Shown: positions 33,437-42,658 of the stretch, in pieces
How positions within the stretch are numbered: the first letter of the stretch is position 1
Layout of the letters: each line of letters begins with the position of its first letter
Source of the DNA: MFD04580-c1 sp963702995
Lineage (GTDB): Bacteria; Planctomycetota; Phycisphaerae; Tepidisphaerales; Tepidisphaeraceae
Length of the DNA: 64,000 nucleotides
Reading direction: 5' to 3'
NCBI GenBank assembly: GCA_963702995.1
Contig: OY969783.1
Location: forward strand, 4,650,001-4,714,000
The notes under the pieces: model-generated
Database searches by the model: none
Told to the model about the DNA's origin: nothing
The model's input: only the letters and a program-made list of their open reading frames with translations
Made by a program: the position numbers and the translations under genes

Positions 33437-34471
33437 ATGAATGGCCCCGTTCCTCACTCTGATTCGATGCCGATTCTTGGCCCCGATCCCGATGCCAGTC
33501 TCCCAGAGGGGACGTCGGTTGTCGTTCCGGTCTACAACAGCGAAAAGAGCCTCGAGCTCCTCGTCGCCCGGCTCGAGCCCGTCCTTGCCGCGACGGGCCT
33601 CCCGTTCGAGCTGCTCCTGATCAACGATGCCAGCCGCGATGGAAGCTGGCGGACGATCCAAAGCTTGCGCCAGCCGGCCGTGGGTGCGCGGCATCGATCT
33701 GATGCGGAACAGCGGCCAGCACAACACTTTGTTGTGCGGAATTCGTGCGGCCGCGTTCGCGACCGTCGTTACCATGGATGACGATCTGCAGAACCCTCCG
33801 GAGGAGATGCCCCGCCTTCTTGCCCGGCTCGGCGAGGGGATCGACGTTGTCTACGGCACGCCGCGGCGTGAGCGCCACGGGCTGTTGCGAGACCTCGCGT
33901 CGCGGATTACCAAGCTCGTGCTTCAGGAGGCGATGGGGGCTGAGAACGCGCGGAACGTCAGCACCTTCCGAGCGTTTCGGACCCAGCTTCGGGGGGCCTT
34001 CGCGCGGTACAGCAGCCCGTACGTGTCGATCGACGTGCTGCTGACCTGGGGAACGCAGCGGTTCGGGGCCGTCCAGGTGCGACATGAGAAGCGGGAGATC
34101 GGCGTCTCCAATTACACCTTCCGCAAGCTGCTGACCCACGCCCTGAACATGGTGACGGGGTTCAGCGTGCTGCCGCTTCAGCTTGCGGGGCTGATTGGGT
34201 TCGCCTTCTCCCTGTTCGGCGTCGCCGTGCTGGGGTTCGTGCTGGGGCGGTATGTGCTGTTTGGGACGACTGTAGCGGGCTTCCCGTTCCTGGCGTCGAT
34301 CATCGCGATATTTTCCGGGCGCAGATGTTCGCCCTGGGCGTTATCGGCGAATACTTGGCACGCATGCATGCTCGCTCGATGGAGCGGCCGACGTACACGA
34401 TCCGAAGCGCGACCGGCGGAGCGACGGTGGCGCAAGAGGCGAAAGCCGAAGCACGAAATCCGAAGGAATGA
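33437..34471 (+). pseudogene. Membrane GT2 glycosyltransferase (ArnC/DPM1-like), with two frameshifts
   Basis: Joined from three frames. The first (33437 to about 33667) has TSVVVPVYNSEKSLELLVARL and LLLINDASRDGSWRTIQSL. The second has PWVRGIDLMRN, VVTMDDDLQNPPEEMPRLL (the DxD site) and VSNYTFRKLLTHALNMVTGF, then a membrane helix. The third, after about 34319, has AQMFALGVIGEYLARMHARS and reaches a stop at 34471. Together they form a typical 340-residue polyprenyl-phosphate glycosyltransferase with two C-terminal helices, the family that attaches a sugar such as 4-formamido-arabinose to undecaprenyl phosphate. It precedes a sugar formyltransferase and a WecE-like aminotransferase. Confidence 0.85.
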
Positions 34472-34599
34472 GCAGCGGGAGAGAAGAAACCGGGCCCGAG
34501 CGACCGCAGCGAGTTCCGCTTCGGATCTCCCGTTTCCACCGCTCTACGGCCAACAGCGCGATGTTGAAGCGACTCTTATCATCTGGTTGAGGAGCGTCG

Positions 34600-35555
34600 G
34601 TGGATCGCCAGCGGATCATCGTTCTCTGCGCCACCCGACGCGGCCGCCTGTTTCTGGAGCGGCTGCTGCGGCTCGCGCCCGATGCCGTGTTGACCGTCGT
34701 CAGCTTTCGCGAAGAGCCGTGGGAGCCGCCGTTCCTGGATGACATCCGCTCGGTCGCCGAGGCCGCCGGCGCGACGTTCGTGGAGGCCAAACACCTTGAC
34801 CGGCCGCCTGCGGCGGAGGTGTGGGCATCGGCGCCGGTTGACCTGCTCTTTGCCATCAGTTGGCGCTACATGGTGCCGCCGGCGATCTTCCGGAGCGTGG
34901 ACGGCGGGGCGTATGTGTTTCACGATTCGCTGCTGCCGGCGTATCGCGGGTTCTCGCCGACGGTCTGGGCGATCCTGAACGGCGAGCGGCAAACCGGCGC
35001 GTCGCTGATCGAGATGGCTGAGGGCGTGGACGAGGGAGACATCGTCGATCAGCGTGTCGTCGCGATCGGCCCGGATGAGACAATCGCCGAGGTGATGGAA
35101 GGGGTGACGGGGGCTTACCTGTCGCTGCTGGAGGGGAATCTTCCGGCGTTGCGGGCGGCCGCAAGGGGAGGGCCGGCGATGGAACGCCGGCCCCAGAACG
35201 CGGCGGCCGCCACGTACGGGTGCAAACGCCTGCCGGAGGACAACCGGATCGATTGGTCGCTGCCCGCGCGGCGCGTGTACGACCTGATCCGCGCGGCGGC
35301 GCGCCCTACCCGGGCGCGTTCTCGACCTTGGCGGGCCGCCGCCTGACGATCTGGTCGGCGTCGCGGGTTGAGCCCGAGTCGGCTCGGCGCTACGTGGGGC
35401 GCGTCGCCGGCCGCGTGGCGGAGGTGCGGGCCGATGGCGCCATCGTTCTCTGTGGCGACGGCGCGTTGCTGATCCGAAGCGTGCAGGTCGAGAACGAGTT
35501 GACCGTTGACGCGACGACAGTGCTGAAGCGGATCGGCGCGACGCTGGGGCGTTGA
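34600..35555 (+). pseudogene. Methionyl-tRNA-formyltransferase-fold sugar N-formyltransferase, frameshifted
   Basis: GTG start with GAGGAG upstream. Residues 1-160 are the formyltransferase Rossmann domain: VFHDSLLPAYRGFSPTVWAI corresponds to the HGSLLPxYRG block and EGVDEGDIVDQ holds the catalytic Asp. The usual catalytic Asn two residues before the His is Val here (VFH instead of NLH). The C-terminal part has the FMT-C-like barrel (LTIWSASRVEPES ... ADGAIVLCGDGALLI). The frame breaks at about 35297: one C appears missing, so RAAARPYPGAFSTLAGRR is divided between two frames. Its neighbours suggest N-formylation of an amino sugar by analogy with the Arn and Fdt enzymes. Confidence 0.8.
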
Positions 35556-35654
35556 GTCGAGGCGGTCGCTTCCGGCGAGCGCGCTGTGAAGTTCGTCCAG
35601 CGCAGTGCCTGCGAATCTGTGCTTCAATAGGCCCCGTCGAGTTTGGCTTTCTGG

Positions 35655-35690
35655 TCCTCTCGCCGCCCGGTACTCCGAGGGGGAGGGGCG
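35655..35690. repeat. REP-like CTCTCC-CCGGTACTCCG repeat before the aminotransferase
   Basis: CCTCTCGCCGCCCGGTACTC followed by CGAGGGGGAGGGG is related to the repeat pair at 52422-52537. It supplies a purine-rich GGGGGAGGGG just before the ATG at 35691. Confidence 0.55.
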
Positions 35691-36995
35691 ATGACGAAAG
35701 CGCCCGATCACGCACCGTCAGTCAGAGGATTCATGGCCGCCCATTTATCGGTTTCGGATGCTCCCTCTGGTGACGAAGCCCGCGCGGCCGCCGCGCCGCC
35801 GATCATGCTCGACGTATCCGCACGGGCGGGCGCTGCCGCGTCGCGGACGGCCTCGGATTACGCGATCCCCTTCAACCGATCCTCGCTGATCGGGCGCGAG
35901 CTGGAGTACATCTTCAAGGCGATGACGATCGGCCAGATCGCGGGGGACCAGACGTTCACGCGCCAGTGCCACGCGCTGCTGGAGAACCTGCTCGGCGTCA
36001 ATAAAGCGCTGCTGACGACCTCGTGTACCCACGCTCTGGAAATGGCGGCGCTGCTGCTGGAGATCAAGCCGGGCGACGAGGTGATCGTCCCGACGTTCAC
36101 GTTCGTATCGACGGTGAACGCATTCGTGCTGCGCGGCGCGACGCCCCGTTTCATCGACGTGCGGCCGGATACGCTCAATCTCGATGAAACGAAGCTCGCC
36201 GCATTGATCACACCGCGGACGCGGGCGGTGGTGCCGGTCCATTACGCCGGGGTCGGCTGCGAGATGGACGCCATCATGGACATCTGCGGCCGCTCTGGCG
36301 TGCCGGTCGTCGAGGACAACGCGCACGGCCTCTTCGGCCGCTACCGAGGGCGGATGCTCGGGACGTTCGGCGCGCTCGCCACGCAGAGCTTCCACGAGAC
36401 GAAGAACTTCACTTGCGGCGAAGGGGGCGCGCTGCTGGTCAACGACCCGCGCTTCACCGAGCGGGCCGAGATCATCCGCGAAAAGGGGACCAACCGCAGC
36501 CGCTTCTTCCGTGGCCAGGTGGACAAGTACACGTGGGTCGATGTCGGCAGCAGCTACCTCATGTCGGACGTGCTGGCGGCATTTCTCTTCGCCCAGTTGG
36601 AGCGTTGGGAGCAGGTGCAGGCGAGGCGAAGGGCCATCTGGGAGACGTACGACGCCGGCCTGGCGGAGTGGGCCGCCGACCACGGCGTGCAGCGGCCGAC
36701 GATCCCCGCCCACTGCGACCAGGCCTACCACATGTACTATCTGCTCCTGCCGTCGCTGGAGGCACGCACGGCGTTGATCGCCCACCTCCGCAAGCGGGGG
36801 ATTTTGGCAGTCTTCCATTACCTGCCGCTGCACCTGTCCGAAATGGGGAAAAAATACGGCGGCCGCGACGGAGACTGCCCCGTCGCCGAACAAGCCAGCG
36901 ACCGACTGTTGCGGCTGCCGTTTTTCAATGACCTGTCGGAAGAAGGGCAGGAGAAAGTGATCGAGGCGGTGAGGGAGTTCGATGCGGAAGTATGA
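35691..36995 (+). CDS. DegT/DnrJ/EryC1 family nucleotide-sugar aminotransferase (WecE/RffA-like)
   Basis: 434 residues. The core from about 57 (IPFNRSSLIGRELEYIFKAM) closely follows WecE, which makes dTDP-4-amino-4,6-dideoxygalactose from the 4-keto sugar with glutamate as donor. Motifs: LLTTSCTHALEMAALLLEIKP, VIVPTFTFVSTVNAFVLRGA, VPVHYAGVGCEMD, the PLP lysine in SFHETKNFTCGEGGALL and REKGTNRSRFFRGQVDKYTW. The N-terminal ~55 residues are not in the family; starts at 35691 (GGGAGGGG, repeat-derived) or 35733 (AGAGGA) are both possible. It follows the formyltransferase gene and probably supplies its substrate. Confidence 0.93.
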   Translation: MTKAPDHAPSVRGFMAAHLSVSDAPSGDEARAAAAPPIMLDVSARAGAAASRTASDYAIPFNRSSLIGRELEYIFKAMTIGQIAGDQTFTRQCHALLENLLGVNKALLTTSCTHALEMAALLLEIKPGDEVIVPTFTFVSTVNAFVLRGATPRFIDVRPDTLNLDETKLAALITPRTRAVVPVHYAGVGCEMDAIMDICGRSGVPVVEDNAHGLFGRYRGRMLGTFGALATQSFHETKNFTCGEGGALLVNDPRFTERAEIIREKGTNRSRFFRGQVDKYTWVDVGSSYLMSDVLAAFLFAQLERWEQVQARRRAIWETYDAGLAEWAADHGVQRPTIPAHCDQAYHMYYLLLPSLEARTALIAHLRKRGILAVFHYLPLHLSEMGKKYGGRDGDCPVAEQASDRLLRLPFFNDLSEEGQEKVIEAVREFDAEV

Positions 36996-37011
36996 AGGAT
37001 GAAGGCGAAGG

Positions 37012-37281
37012 ATGAAACAAGATCGTGAAGGCGTGCATGTTCCCGAAGGTCTGGACGAGGCGCCCATTCGCAACCTGGCGGGAACGGCTCGGGAGCTCAT
37101 CGGCATCGCGCGGTATCGCCAGGGGAAGATTTCGCACGGTAAGTTGGCAAAGTTCCTGGCCCTTGCCCGAGGCCAGGTCGACGAACTGCCGGAGCGTCAC
37201 GGCGTGGTCGATGAATTCTCGGCCGAGGAAATCTCGAAGCAAGTCGAGGCTTCTCGTGCCATGCGACGTAAAGGGCCGTGA
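37012..37281 (+). CDS. UPF0175 family antitoxin-like protein
   Basis: 89 residues. The core AGTARELIGIARYRQGKISHGKLAKFLALARGQVDEL...ERHGVVDEFSAEEISKQVEAS matches the UPF0175 pattern (xRxYxxGKISxGKxAxLLxLSR...LxxHG), a ribbon-helix-like DNA-binding antitoxin normally encoded in front of a PIN-domain (DUF3368) toxin. The start has AAGG just upstream. It lies 16 bases after the aminotransferase. The stop overlaps the GTG of the following remnant by three bases (GTGA), the usual toxin-antitoxin coupling. Confidence 0.78.
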   Translation: MKQDREGVHVPEGLDEAPIRNLAGTARELIGIARYRQGKISHGKLAKFLALARGQVDELPERHGVVDEFSAEEISKQVEASRAMRRKGP

Positions 37282-37328
37282 TCGTTGTGTCGGACACCGG
37301 CCCTCTACGCTACCTCATTAAGGGTTAG
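37278..37328 (+). pseudogene. N-terminal remnant of a PIN-domain (DUF3368-type) toxin
   Basis: Only sixteen codons survive: VIVVSDTGPLRYLIKG, then TAG. VIVVxDTxPLxYL is the N-terminus of PIN-domain toxins of the DUF3368 group, including the first catalytic Asp. The following 70 bases do not continue the domain in any frame. The toxin is deleted while its antitoxin is intact. Confidence 0.72.
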
Positions 37329-37398
37329 CGCGGTCGAGGCGTGAGGGCGTTTGATCGGCGATTGACTGGCTGACCGTTCCGACCAGCTCGGACGTCCG

Positions 37399-38580
37399 CT
37401 ACGGCCGCTCTCGAAGCATCGGTTCGGTCACGACAAAATCGATGCGGTTACTCGGCAGAGGAAGAGGGGCCGCATTGGACTGCCACGGCGTCATCATCCG
37501 CTCGGGTTCCGGTCCCTCGTAGACCAGCCTGATGGGCTCTGGTGAATAGAGCACCTGCAAGCCGACCCGGTCGCCCGGCTTGATTGGGGCGACGCTTGCC
37601 GGGAGGCCGAAGCGGATGTGTGACTCACGCGTCAGCCCGACTCGCCTTCCCTGCTGCAATGCGGGCCGCGTGGTCGCGCGTGGGGCGGGGACGGGCTGAT
37701 CGTTCAGCCACCAGCGCGCGAGAAGGTGGTCGTCGCTCCCGTCGGCCATCTGGGGGCCCCGCGATTTAAGGGTGAATGTTCCGTCGGCGATCGAGAGTTC
37801 CAGCGGCGGGCTGTCAGACGCCGCCGGGTCTTTCGACATGCCGATCGCGGCCGGCCATCCGCCGAGCAGCGGGACGGCGCCGGGGAGCAGGTTCTCGTTT
37901 CCAGGGTTAGCCACGGGCCCCGGAAGCGCGCAGTCGAAGGGGATCAGGTCGTTGCTGCCGTCGATCTGGGGCAATGCCGCGTCCGGCGACTCAAGGGTGG
38001 TGTACCGGAAGCGGGTGTCATTCCGATCGTCCTGGTATCGCTCGAGGGCGGCGAACTGCTGCCAGTAGAGCGGCGGGTTCTCCGCTACCTCAAACCGGGA
38101 ACATATCAGGGGTCTTGGCTCTTCGTCCGTGGGGGGGAGTGCCAGCGTCGCTTCCCACGAGCCTCTGTTCGTCAGAGGGATGATCCGGGCGAACAGAAGT
38201 TTCCGGTCCCTTGAGGCGAGCAGGATCCCGCCTGTGACCTTGACTGACTCCTTCGCCATGCGGGGGCAACCGTTCGTGACGCGATCGAAGTCGAGAAGCA
38301 GTGGGCCACACGAGCCGTAGCCACCGCCCTGGATCGCGGTGGCCTTCCTGACAGGGCTGGCGAGGCAATAGACGATCTTCCATGGCCCGGCGTCGCGGCC
38401 GCCGTCCGCGATGCCGACGCGTGCTTCCCAGCCGCGTAGCTGTATCGGCGGCTGGCGAAGAAGGTCGTTCATTGAGGCGACTGCCGGAATTGCCGGAAGT
38501 GTGGTCGGCCGCGTGGACGGAGCGGCCGAGCACAAGGTCGCCGCAAGGAGCACGGTCAGAAGCGATATGATCTTTCGCAT
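37399..38580 (-). CDS. Exported protein of unknown function
   Basis: 393 residues with a signal peptide (MRKIISLLTVLLAATLCSAA) and a short TRPTTLP linker; the rest has no domain I can name. Recognisable features are a Cys pair near 91 (GSCGPLLL) and 162 (LICSRFE), a DxxR-rich middle and several beta-like segments (LELSIADGTFTLKSRG). The end FVVTEPMLRERP is plain. It is the second of two minus-strand genes with a six-base gap, so is likely co-transcribed with the membrane protein upstream. Confidence 0.7.
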   Translation of the reverse strand: MRKIISLLTVLLAATLCSAAPSTRPTTLPAIPAVASMNDLLRQPPIQLRGWEARVGIADGGRDAGPWKIVYCLASPVRKATAIQGGGYGSCGPLLLDFDRVTNGCPRMAKESVKVTGGILLASRDRKLLFARIIPLTNRGSWEATLALPPTDEEPRPLICSRFEVAENPPLYWQQFAALERYQDDRNDTRFRYTTLESPDAALPQIDGSNDLIPFDCALPGPVANPGNENLLPGAVPLLGGWPAAIGMSKDPAASDSPPLELSIADGTFTLKSRGPQMADGSDDHLLARWWLNDQPVPAPRATTRPALQQGRRVGLTRESHIRFGLPASVAPIKPGDRVGLQVLYSPEPIRLVYEGPEPERMMTPWQSNAAPLPLPSNRIDFVVTEPMLRERP

Positions 38581-38586
38581 AGAAGA

Positions 38587-39162
38587 TCAGCTTTCACCGC
38601 GTAGCGCGGCCCGAATCAGTGTGACGCGCCGACGAATAGGCGTTCGGACCGCATAGAGGACGACAAGATAGCCTCCGAGCAGCGTCGCCCAGATCGGTCG
38701 CGTCGATACTGTCAGGCTTCGATATGCGACGACTCCGGTGAGGGAGTTTGCTGGATCGAGCCAATCGTCCGATTCGTCCAATGTCGGGGGCGTTCCATCC
38801 CGCCGGAAGCAACACCGACGGTGCCCCATGTCAACTCGACCAAACGACGAATCGTCAACGCGTGAGTCGTAAAGGAGTGAAAGTCGTCGCTTGCCTGGGA
38901 AGCCGTTGAAGCCCCGTGAGCTGCGGAGAGTGAGACATTCTTTAACGGGCCATGGTCCGATTCGGGAGATACGGATGCCTGCTCGCTGACTGGCCAGGAC
39001 CCAAAGCGAACTGCCGATGGTAAGCCTCGCTTCGACAAATACGGATCGGCTTCGAGCGTCGAAAGCTTTGAGGCAGACTGAAGAAACCGCGAGCATCGCC
39101 AGCGCACCCAGCGCGAGGCGTGGGAACGGCCGCAGGTGGACGGTGTTCGTGTAGTCGAGCAT
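38587..39162 (-). CDS. Two-helix membrane protein of unknown function
   Basis: 191 residues. One hydrophobic segment is at about 17-34 (LALGALAMLAVSSVCLKA) and another near 155-178 (PIWATLLGGYLVVLYAVRTPI). The intervening 120 residues are polar with a GHRRCCFRRDG segment. The start at 39162 has AAGGGGG upstream. It is the first gene of a probable two-gene unit with the exported protein downstream. No family was recognised. Confidence 0.65.
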   Translation of the reverse strand: MLDYTNTVHLRPFPRLALGALAMLAVSSVCLKAFDARSRSVFVEARLTIGSSLWVLASQRAGIRISRIGPWPVKECLTLRSSRGFNGFPGKRRLSLLYDSRVDDSSFGRVDMGHRRCCFRRDGTPPTLDESDDWLDPANSLTGVVAYRSLTVSTRPIWATLLGGYLVVLYAVRTPIRRRVTLIRAALRGES

Positions 39163-39232
39163 GACGCCCCCTTTTTCAGAACCGGCAACGGTTGCCCGAG
39201 CCGCCACGGCAAGCGTCCGTCGAGAACGCGCG

Positions 39233-40153
39233 TCACATCCCGCCCATCAACGTCGCCAGCAGCCCCTTCTGAAAATGCAGGCGATTCTCCGCCTGAGGGA
39301 AGACGAGAGATTGCGGGCCTTCCATGACGCCGTTGCTGATTTCAAGGCCGCGGTAGGCGGGGAGGCAGTGCAGGACGACGGCGTGCGACGGGGCGGCCGC
39401 CAGGAGGCGCTCGTCCACCTGGTAGCCGGAGAAGTCCGCGAGGCGGCGCGCCTTTTCCGCCTCCTGGCCCATGCTGACCCAGGTGTCGGTGTAGATGCAG
39501 TCGGCGTCGCGGACGGCGTCGAGTGGGTCGCTGGTGATCGTGAAGTCCATCTCGGGGACGGCCCGCATCACGCGGTCAACGTCTTCCTGCGGGAGCTGAT
39601 ACGACTGCGGGCAGGCAAGAACGAATCGCATGCCGAACCGGCCGCAGGCGACCGACAGGGAGCGGGCGACATTGTTCCCGTCGCCGACAAACACCAGCGT
39701 GCGGCCGGCGAGGTCGCCGAACCGCTCGCGGAGCGTCATCAGGTCGGCCATCGCCTGGCAGGGGTGGCTGTAGTCGGTCAGCCCGTTGATGACCGGGACC
39801 GTCGCCCACTTGGCAAGGCCTTCCACCTTTTCATGCTCGAAGGTGCGGGCCATGATCCCGTCGCACATGCCCGACAGCACGCGCGCCACGTCCTGCACCG
39901 GCTCGCGCGTGCCGATGCCCACCTCGTCCGGGCGGAGCACCAGGCCGTTGCCGCCCAGGTGGGTCATGGCAACGGCGAAGCTGACACGCGTCCGCAGGCT
40001 CGGCTTCTCGAAGATCATCGCCAAAGTCTTGCCGGCCAGGACCTGGTCGTTGCGGCCGCTGGTCGCCCGCTGCCGCTTCAGACGGTCCGCCACGTCCAGC
40101 AGATGGACCAAGTTCTGGGCGGGCGTTTCCGTGATGGTGATGAAGTGCTTCAT
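39233..40153 (-). CDS. argF: Ornithine carbamoyltransferase
   Basis: 306 residues. Catalyses carbamoyl phosphate plus ornithine to citrulline in arginine synthesis. Carbamoyl-phosphate site FEKPSLRTRVSF (SxRTR), then THLGGNGLVL, TDYSHPCQAMADLMT (HPCQ), VFVGDGNNVARSL, the ornithine-binding part DTWVSMGQE (a variant of SMG loop), and HCLPAYRG. Length is typical of the family (about 310). The ATG at 40153 is chosen because MKHFITITE aligns with family starts; the frame is longer upstream. It lies 134 bases after argB in the same direction. Confidence 0.96.
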   Translation of the reverse strand: MKHFITITETPAQNLVHLLDVADRLKRQRATSGRNDQVLAGKTLAMIFEKPSLRTRVSFAVAMTHLGGNGLVLRPDEVGIGTREPVQDVARVLSGMCDGIMARTFEHEKVEGLAKWATVPVINGLTDYSHPCQAMADLMTLRERFGDLAGRTLVFVGDGNNVARSLSVACGRFGMRFVLACPQSYQLPQEDVDRVMRAVPEMDFTITSDPLDAVRDADCIYTDTWVSMGQEAEKARRLADFSGYQVDERLLAAAPSHAVVLHCLPAYRGLEISNGVMEGPQSLVFPQAENRLHFQKGLLATLMGGM

Positions 40154-40287
40154 GGCGGTGGCGGGTTGGGCTGCGCGGGTGCCGTGCGGACGGGAGGGAC
40201 CATCCCTTGCGGCGGCCTTGTCGGCCTCGGGCCGGCGACTTCCGGGATGGCCCGCTTTGTCCTCGCGCTGCCGGGTGAGGTTTGGGT

Positions 40288-41166
40288 TCACAGGTTGATC
40301 TCCGTCCCGATGCCGGCCTCGGTATAGATCTCCAGCAGCAAGGCATGCGGGGTGCGGCCGTCGATGATGTGGGTCTTGCCGACGCCGGCCCGCAACGCGG
40401 TGATGCACGCCTCCACCTTAGGGAGCATCCCCGCGCTGATGGCGCCACTCTTGACCATTTCGTCGATCTGGCTGGTCGTCAGGCTGCTGACGCGGGTGTT
40501 GGGGTCCTTGGGGTCGGTGCGGATGCCGTGGGTGTCGGAGACGACGACGAGCTTGTCGGCTTTCATGGCGGCCGCCACGGCGCCGGCGGCGGTGTCGGCG
40601 TTCACATTGAGCCGGCCGCCGGCTTCGTCACGGGCGATGGTCGCGATGCAGGGGATCGAGTCGGCCTGCACCAGCAGTTGCAGCAGCCGGGCGTTGACGT
40701 TCTTCACTTCGCCGACCATGCCGAGGTCAATCCGGCGGCCGTCGGGGCCCTGGAGGTACGTTTTCTCGGCAAACAGGACGTTGCTGGTCAGCGAATGGAG
40801 GCCCATGGCCTCGCACCCCTGCGACTGGACGAAGTGGACGATGAAGCGGTTGATCTGGTTGCACAGGACGTGCTCGGCGATGGCGAGGGTGCGCTCGTCG
40901 GTATAGCGGCGGCCCTGGACCCACTGCGGTTCGAGGCCGGCCTTTTCCATGGCGTCGTTGATCGCCTTGCCGCCGCCGTGAACCAGGACCGGCTGCATGC
41001 CGACGTAGTTCATGAAGACGATGTCGGTCAGGACGTCGGAGAGAACGGCCTCGTCGTCCATGATCGAGCCGCCGACCTTGACGACGACCACTTTGTTGTG
41101 GAACCGCTGAATGTAGGAGAGGGCCTCCACCAACGCGGTCGCCTTGTTTATCGCCTGATCGATCAC
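40288..41166 (-). CDS. argB: Acetylglutamate kinase
   Basis: 292 residues. Phosphorylates N-acetylglutamate, the second arginine-pathway step. Motifs: VVVKVGGSIMDDE (phosphate-binding lysine), PVLVHGGGKAIN, RYTDERTL, NVNADTAAGAVAAAMKADKLVVVSDTHGI for the ATP site, and ISAGMLPKVEACITAL. Arginine-sensitive kinases have an N-terminal helix like the one here (IDQAINKATALVEALSYIQRF), so feedback inhibition is likely. Upstream of argF in the same direction. Confidence 0.96.
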   Translation of the reverse strand: MIDQAINKATALVEALSYIQRFHNKVVVVKVGGSIMDDEAVLSDVLTDIVFMNYVGMQPVLVHGGGKAINDAMEKAGLEPQWVQGRRYTDERTLAIAEHVLCNQINRFIVHFVQSQGCEAMGLHSLTSNVLFAEKTYLQGPDGRRIDLGMVGEVKNVNARLLQLLVQADSIPCIATIARDEAGGRLNVNADTAAGAVAAAMKADKLVVVSDTHGIRTDPKDPNTRVSSLTTSQIDEMVKSGAISAGMLPKVEACITALRAGVGKTHIIDGRTPHALLLEIYTEAGIGTEINL

Positions 41167-41335
41167 GCCGGGGTACTCCTGTCGCGCTGCGCGGAAGGTT
41201 TCGCCGCGGGCCCCGCCCGGCGAAGACCGTCCGGGAAGGGAAAAGGGAAGAGTCTAGAAGCGGCTTCCCTCCATTGTCAAAGTTTAAGACATGCAAATCT
41301 CCGGCCCGGCCGCGACGGGCGATCGCACTGTCGGA

Positions 41336-42265
41336 TCAGCCGCCGCGCGGGCCGGGGAAGCGTTTTCGGGTGGCGGGGCGCGGCGGCTTTTTTGGCCCGG
41401 GATGGTAAGGCGGCGCGGAGGGCTTGTTGGCGCGTCGCGGGGCTGGGCGCGGTCGGGAGGTCGGGCGGCGCGAGGTGGGGGGAGCCTCCGCCGCCTTGGC
41501 CTGCCGGCGCGCCATGTATTCGTTCAGCTCGCGCAGCTCGCGGTGGGTCAGCTCGCGGAACTCGCCCGGCCCCAGCCGATCCAACTCCAGCGGGCCCATC
41601 TTGATCCGCACCAGCTCCCGCACCTTGTGCCCGACCCGGGCGAGCATCCGCCGGACGTAGGCGTTGCGGCCTTCCCGCAGGCTTAGCTCCAGGACGCTCC
41701 TGTCCCGCAGCCGCTTGACGACCTTGATCCGCGCCGGGCTGGTCTTTACGCCGCGGCCGGTCTTGTCCGAGATCCAGACGCCCTCCTCCAGTTCCTTCAC
41801 CGACGCCTCTTCCACCCGCCCATCAACAATCGCGCGGTAGGTCTTGGGGACGCCGTAGCGCGGGTGGGTGAGCTGGTTGGTGAGCTCCCCGTCGTTGGTG
41901 AGCAGGATGAGCCCGGTCGCCTCGGAATCAAGGCGCCCGACGGGGTACACCCGCGCCGGGAACCCAGGCCCGAGCAGATCGATCGCCCGCACCTGCGCCC
42001 CCTGGGCGACGTTGGTCGTGTAGACCCCCTTGGGCTTGTTCATCAGGATGTAGGTGCGGCGCCCGCCAGTGTCGGTGGCGAGCTTGATGGCCTCGTCATC
42101 GACCCTCACCTTGTCCTTGTCCGGATCGATCAGCACAGGCAAGGTCGTCACGACGCGGCCGTTCACGGAGATTCGCCCCTGCTGGATCATCTCCTCTACC
42201 GCCCGCCGCGACGCCACGCCGGCGTTGGCCAGCACTTTCTGAATACGTTCTTTCACGCGGGCCAT
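41336..42265 (-). CDS. RsuA/RluB-type 23S or 16S rRNA pseudouridine synthase
   Basis: 309 residues. N-terminal S4 RNA-binding domain (about 1-60, RIQKVLANAGVASRRAVEEMIQQGRISVNG), then the synthase core with ARVYPVGRLDSEATGLILLTND, whose Asp in GRLD is catalytic, plus PKTYRAIVDG and LREGRNAYVRRMLARVGH. The C-terminal 60 residues are a basic Arg/Pro/Lys tail likely to bind RNA. The ATG at 42265 has no strong ribosome site; a longer in-frame opening exists but is unsupported. The target uridine cannot be assigned, though RluB is the closest by layout. Confidence 0.92.
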   Translation of the reverse strand: MARVKERIQKVLANAGVASRRAVEEMIQQGRISVNGRVVTTLPVLIDPDKDKVRVDDEAIKLATDTGGRRTYILMNKPKGVYTTNVAQGAQVRAIDLLGPGFPARVYPVGRLDSEATGLILLTNDGELTNQLTHPRYGVPKTYRAIVDGRVEEASVKELEEGVWISDKTGRGVKTSPARIKVVKRLRDRSVLELSLREGRNAYVRRMLARVGHKVRELVRIKMGPLELDRLGPGEFRELTHRELRELNEYMARRQAKAAEAPPTSRRPTSRPRPAPRRANKPSAPPYHPGPKKPPRPATRKRFPGPRGG

Positions 42266-42381
42266 TATGACCGACACGCGCTGCGTTGGGTACAATGGGG
42301 TTCGGGAGCGTGGATGACCCGGTGTGGCCGTCTTTTCCGGCAAGCCGCCCGCACGACACAGAAACCGTCCCGGGCACTCGC

Positions 42382-42445
42382 TGGGAACGCCGACTTCCCC
42401 GTCGGCCCGGCACGCCGAGCCGACGAGGACGTCCGCGTCGGTGGG
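42382..42445. repeat. Degenerate copy of the GGGAACGCCGAC inverted repeat
   Basis: TGGGAACGCCGACTTCCCCG and the inverted GCCGACGAGGACGTCCGCGT echo the perfect element at 30285-30350 with several mismatches. The surrounding gap (42266-42658) has no gene. Confidence 0.6.
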
Positions 42446-42658
42446 TTGGCGGGCAAGACGCGACGCCGCGCAGACCGCAATTTGAGGAAGGCGCGGGAAT
42501 TTTGCTGCTTTTCGCGGAGTTTCGCCTTTTGTCGAACGTCGGCGGCAGTAGTAGGATTCCATTCGTCGCTGGTTCAACGGTGCGGAGCGGCAGTAGGTTC
42601 TCTGGTGAGGCGGCTGGAGGGCTGGTGTCCGACGGGTGTTGGCTCGTCGGTCTATCGC

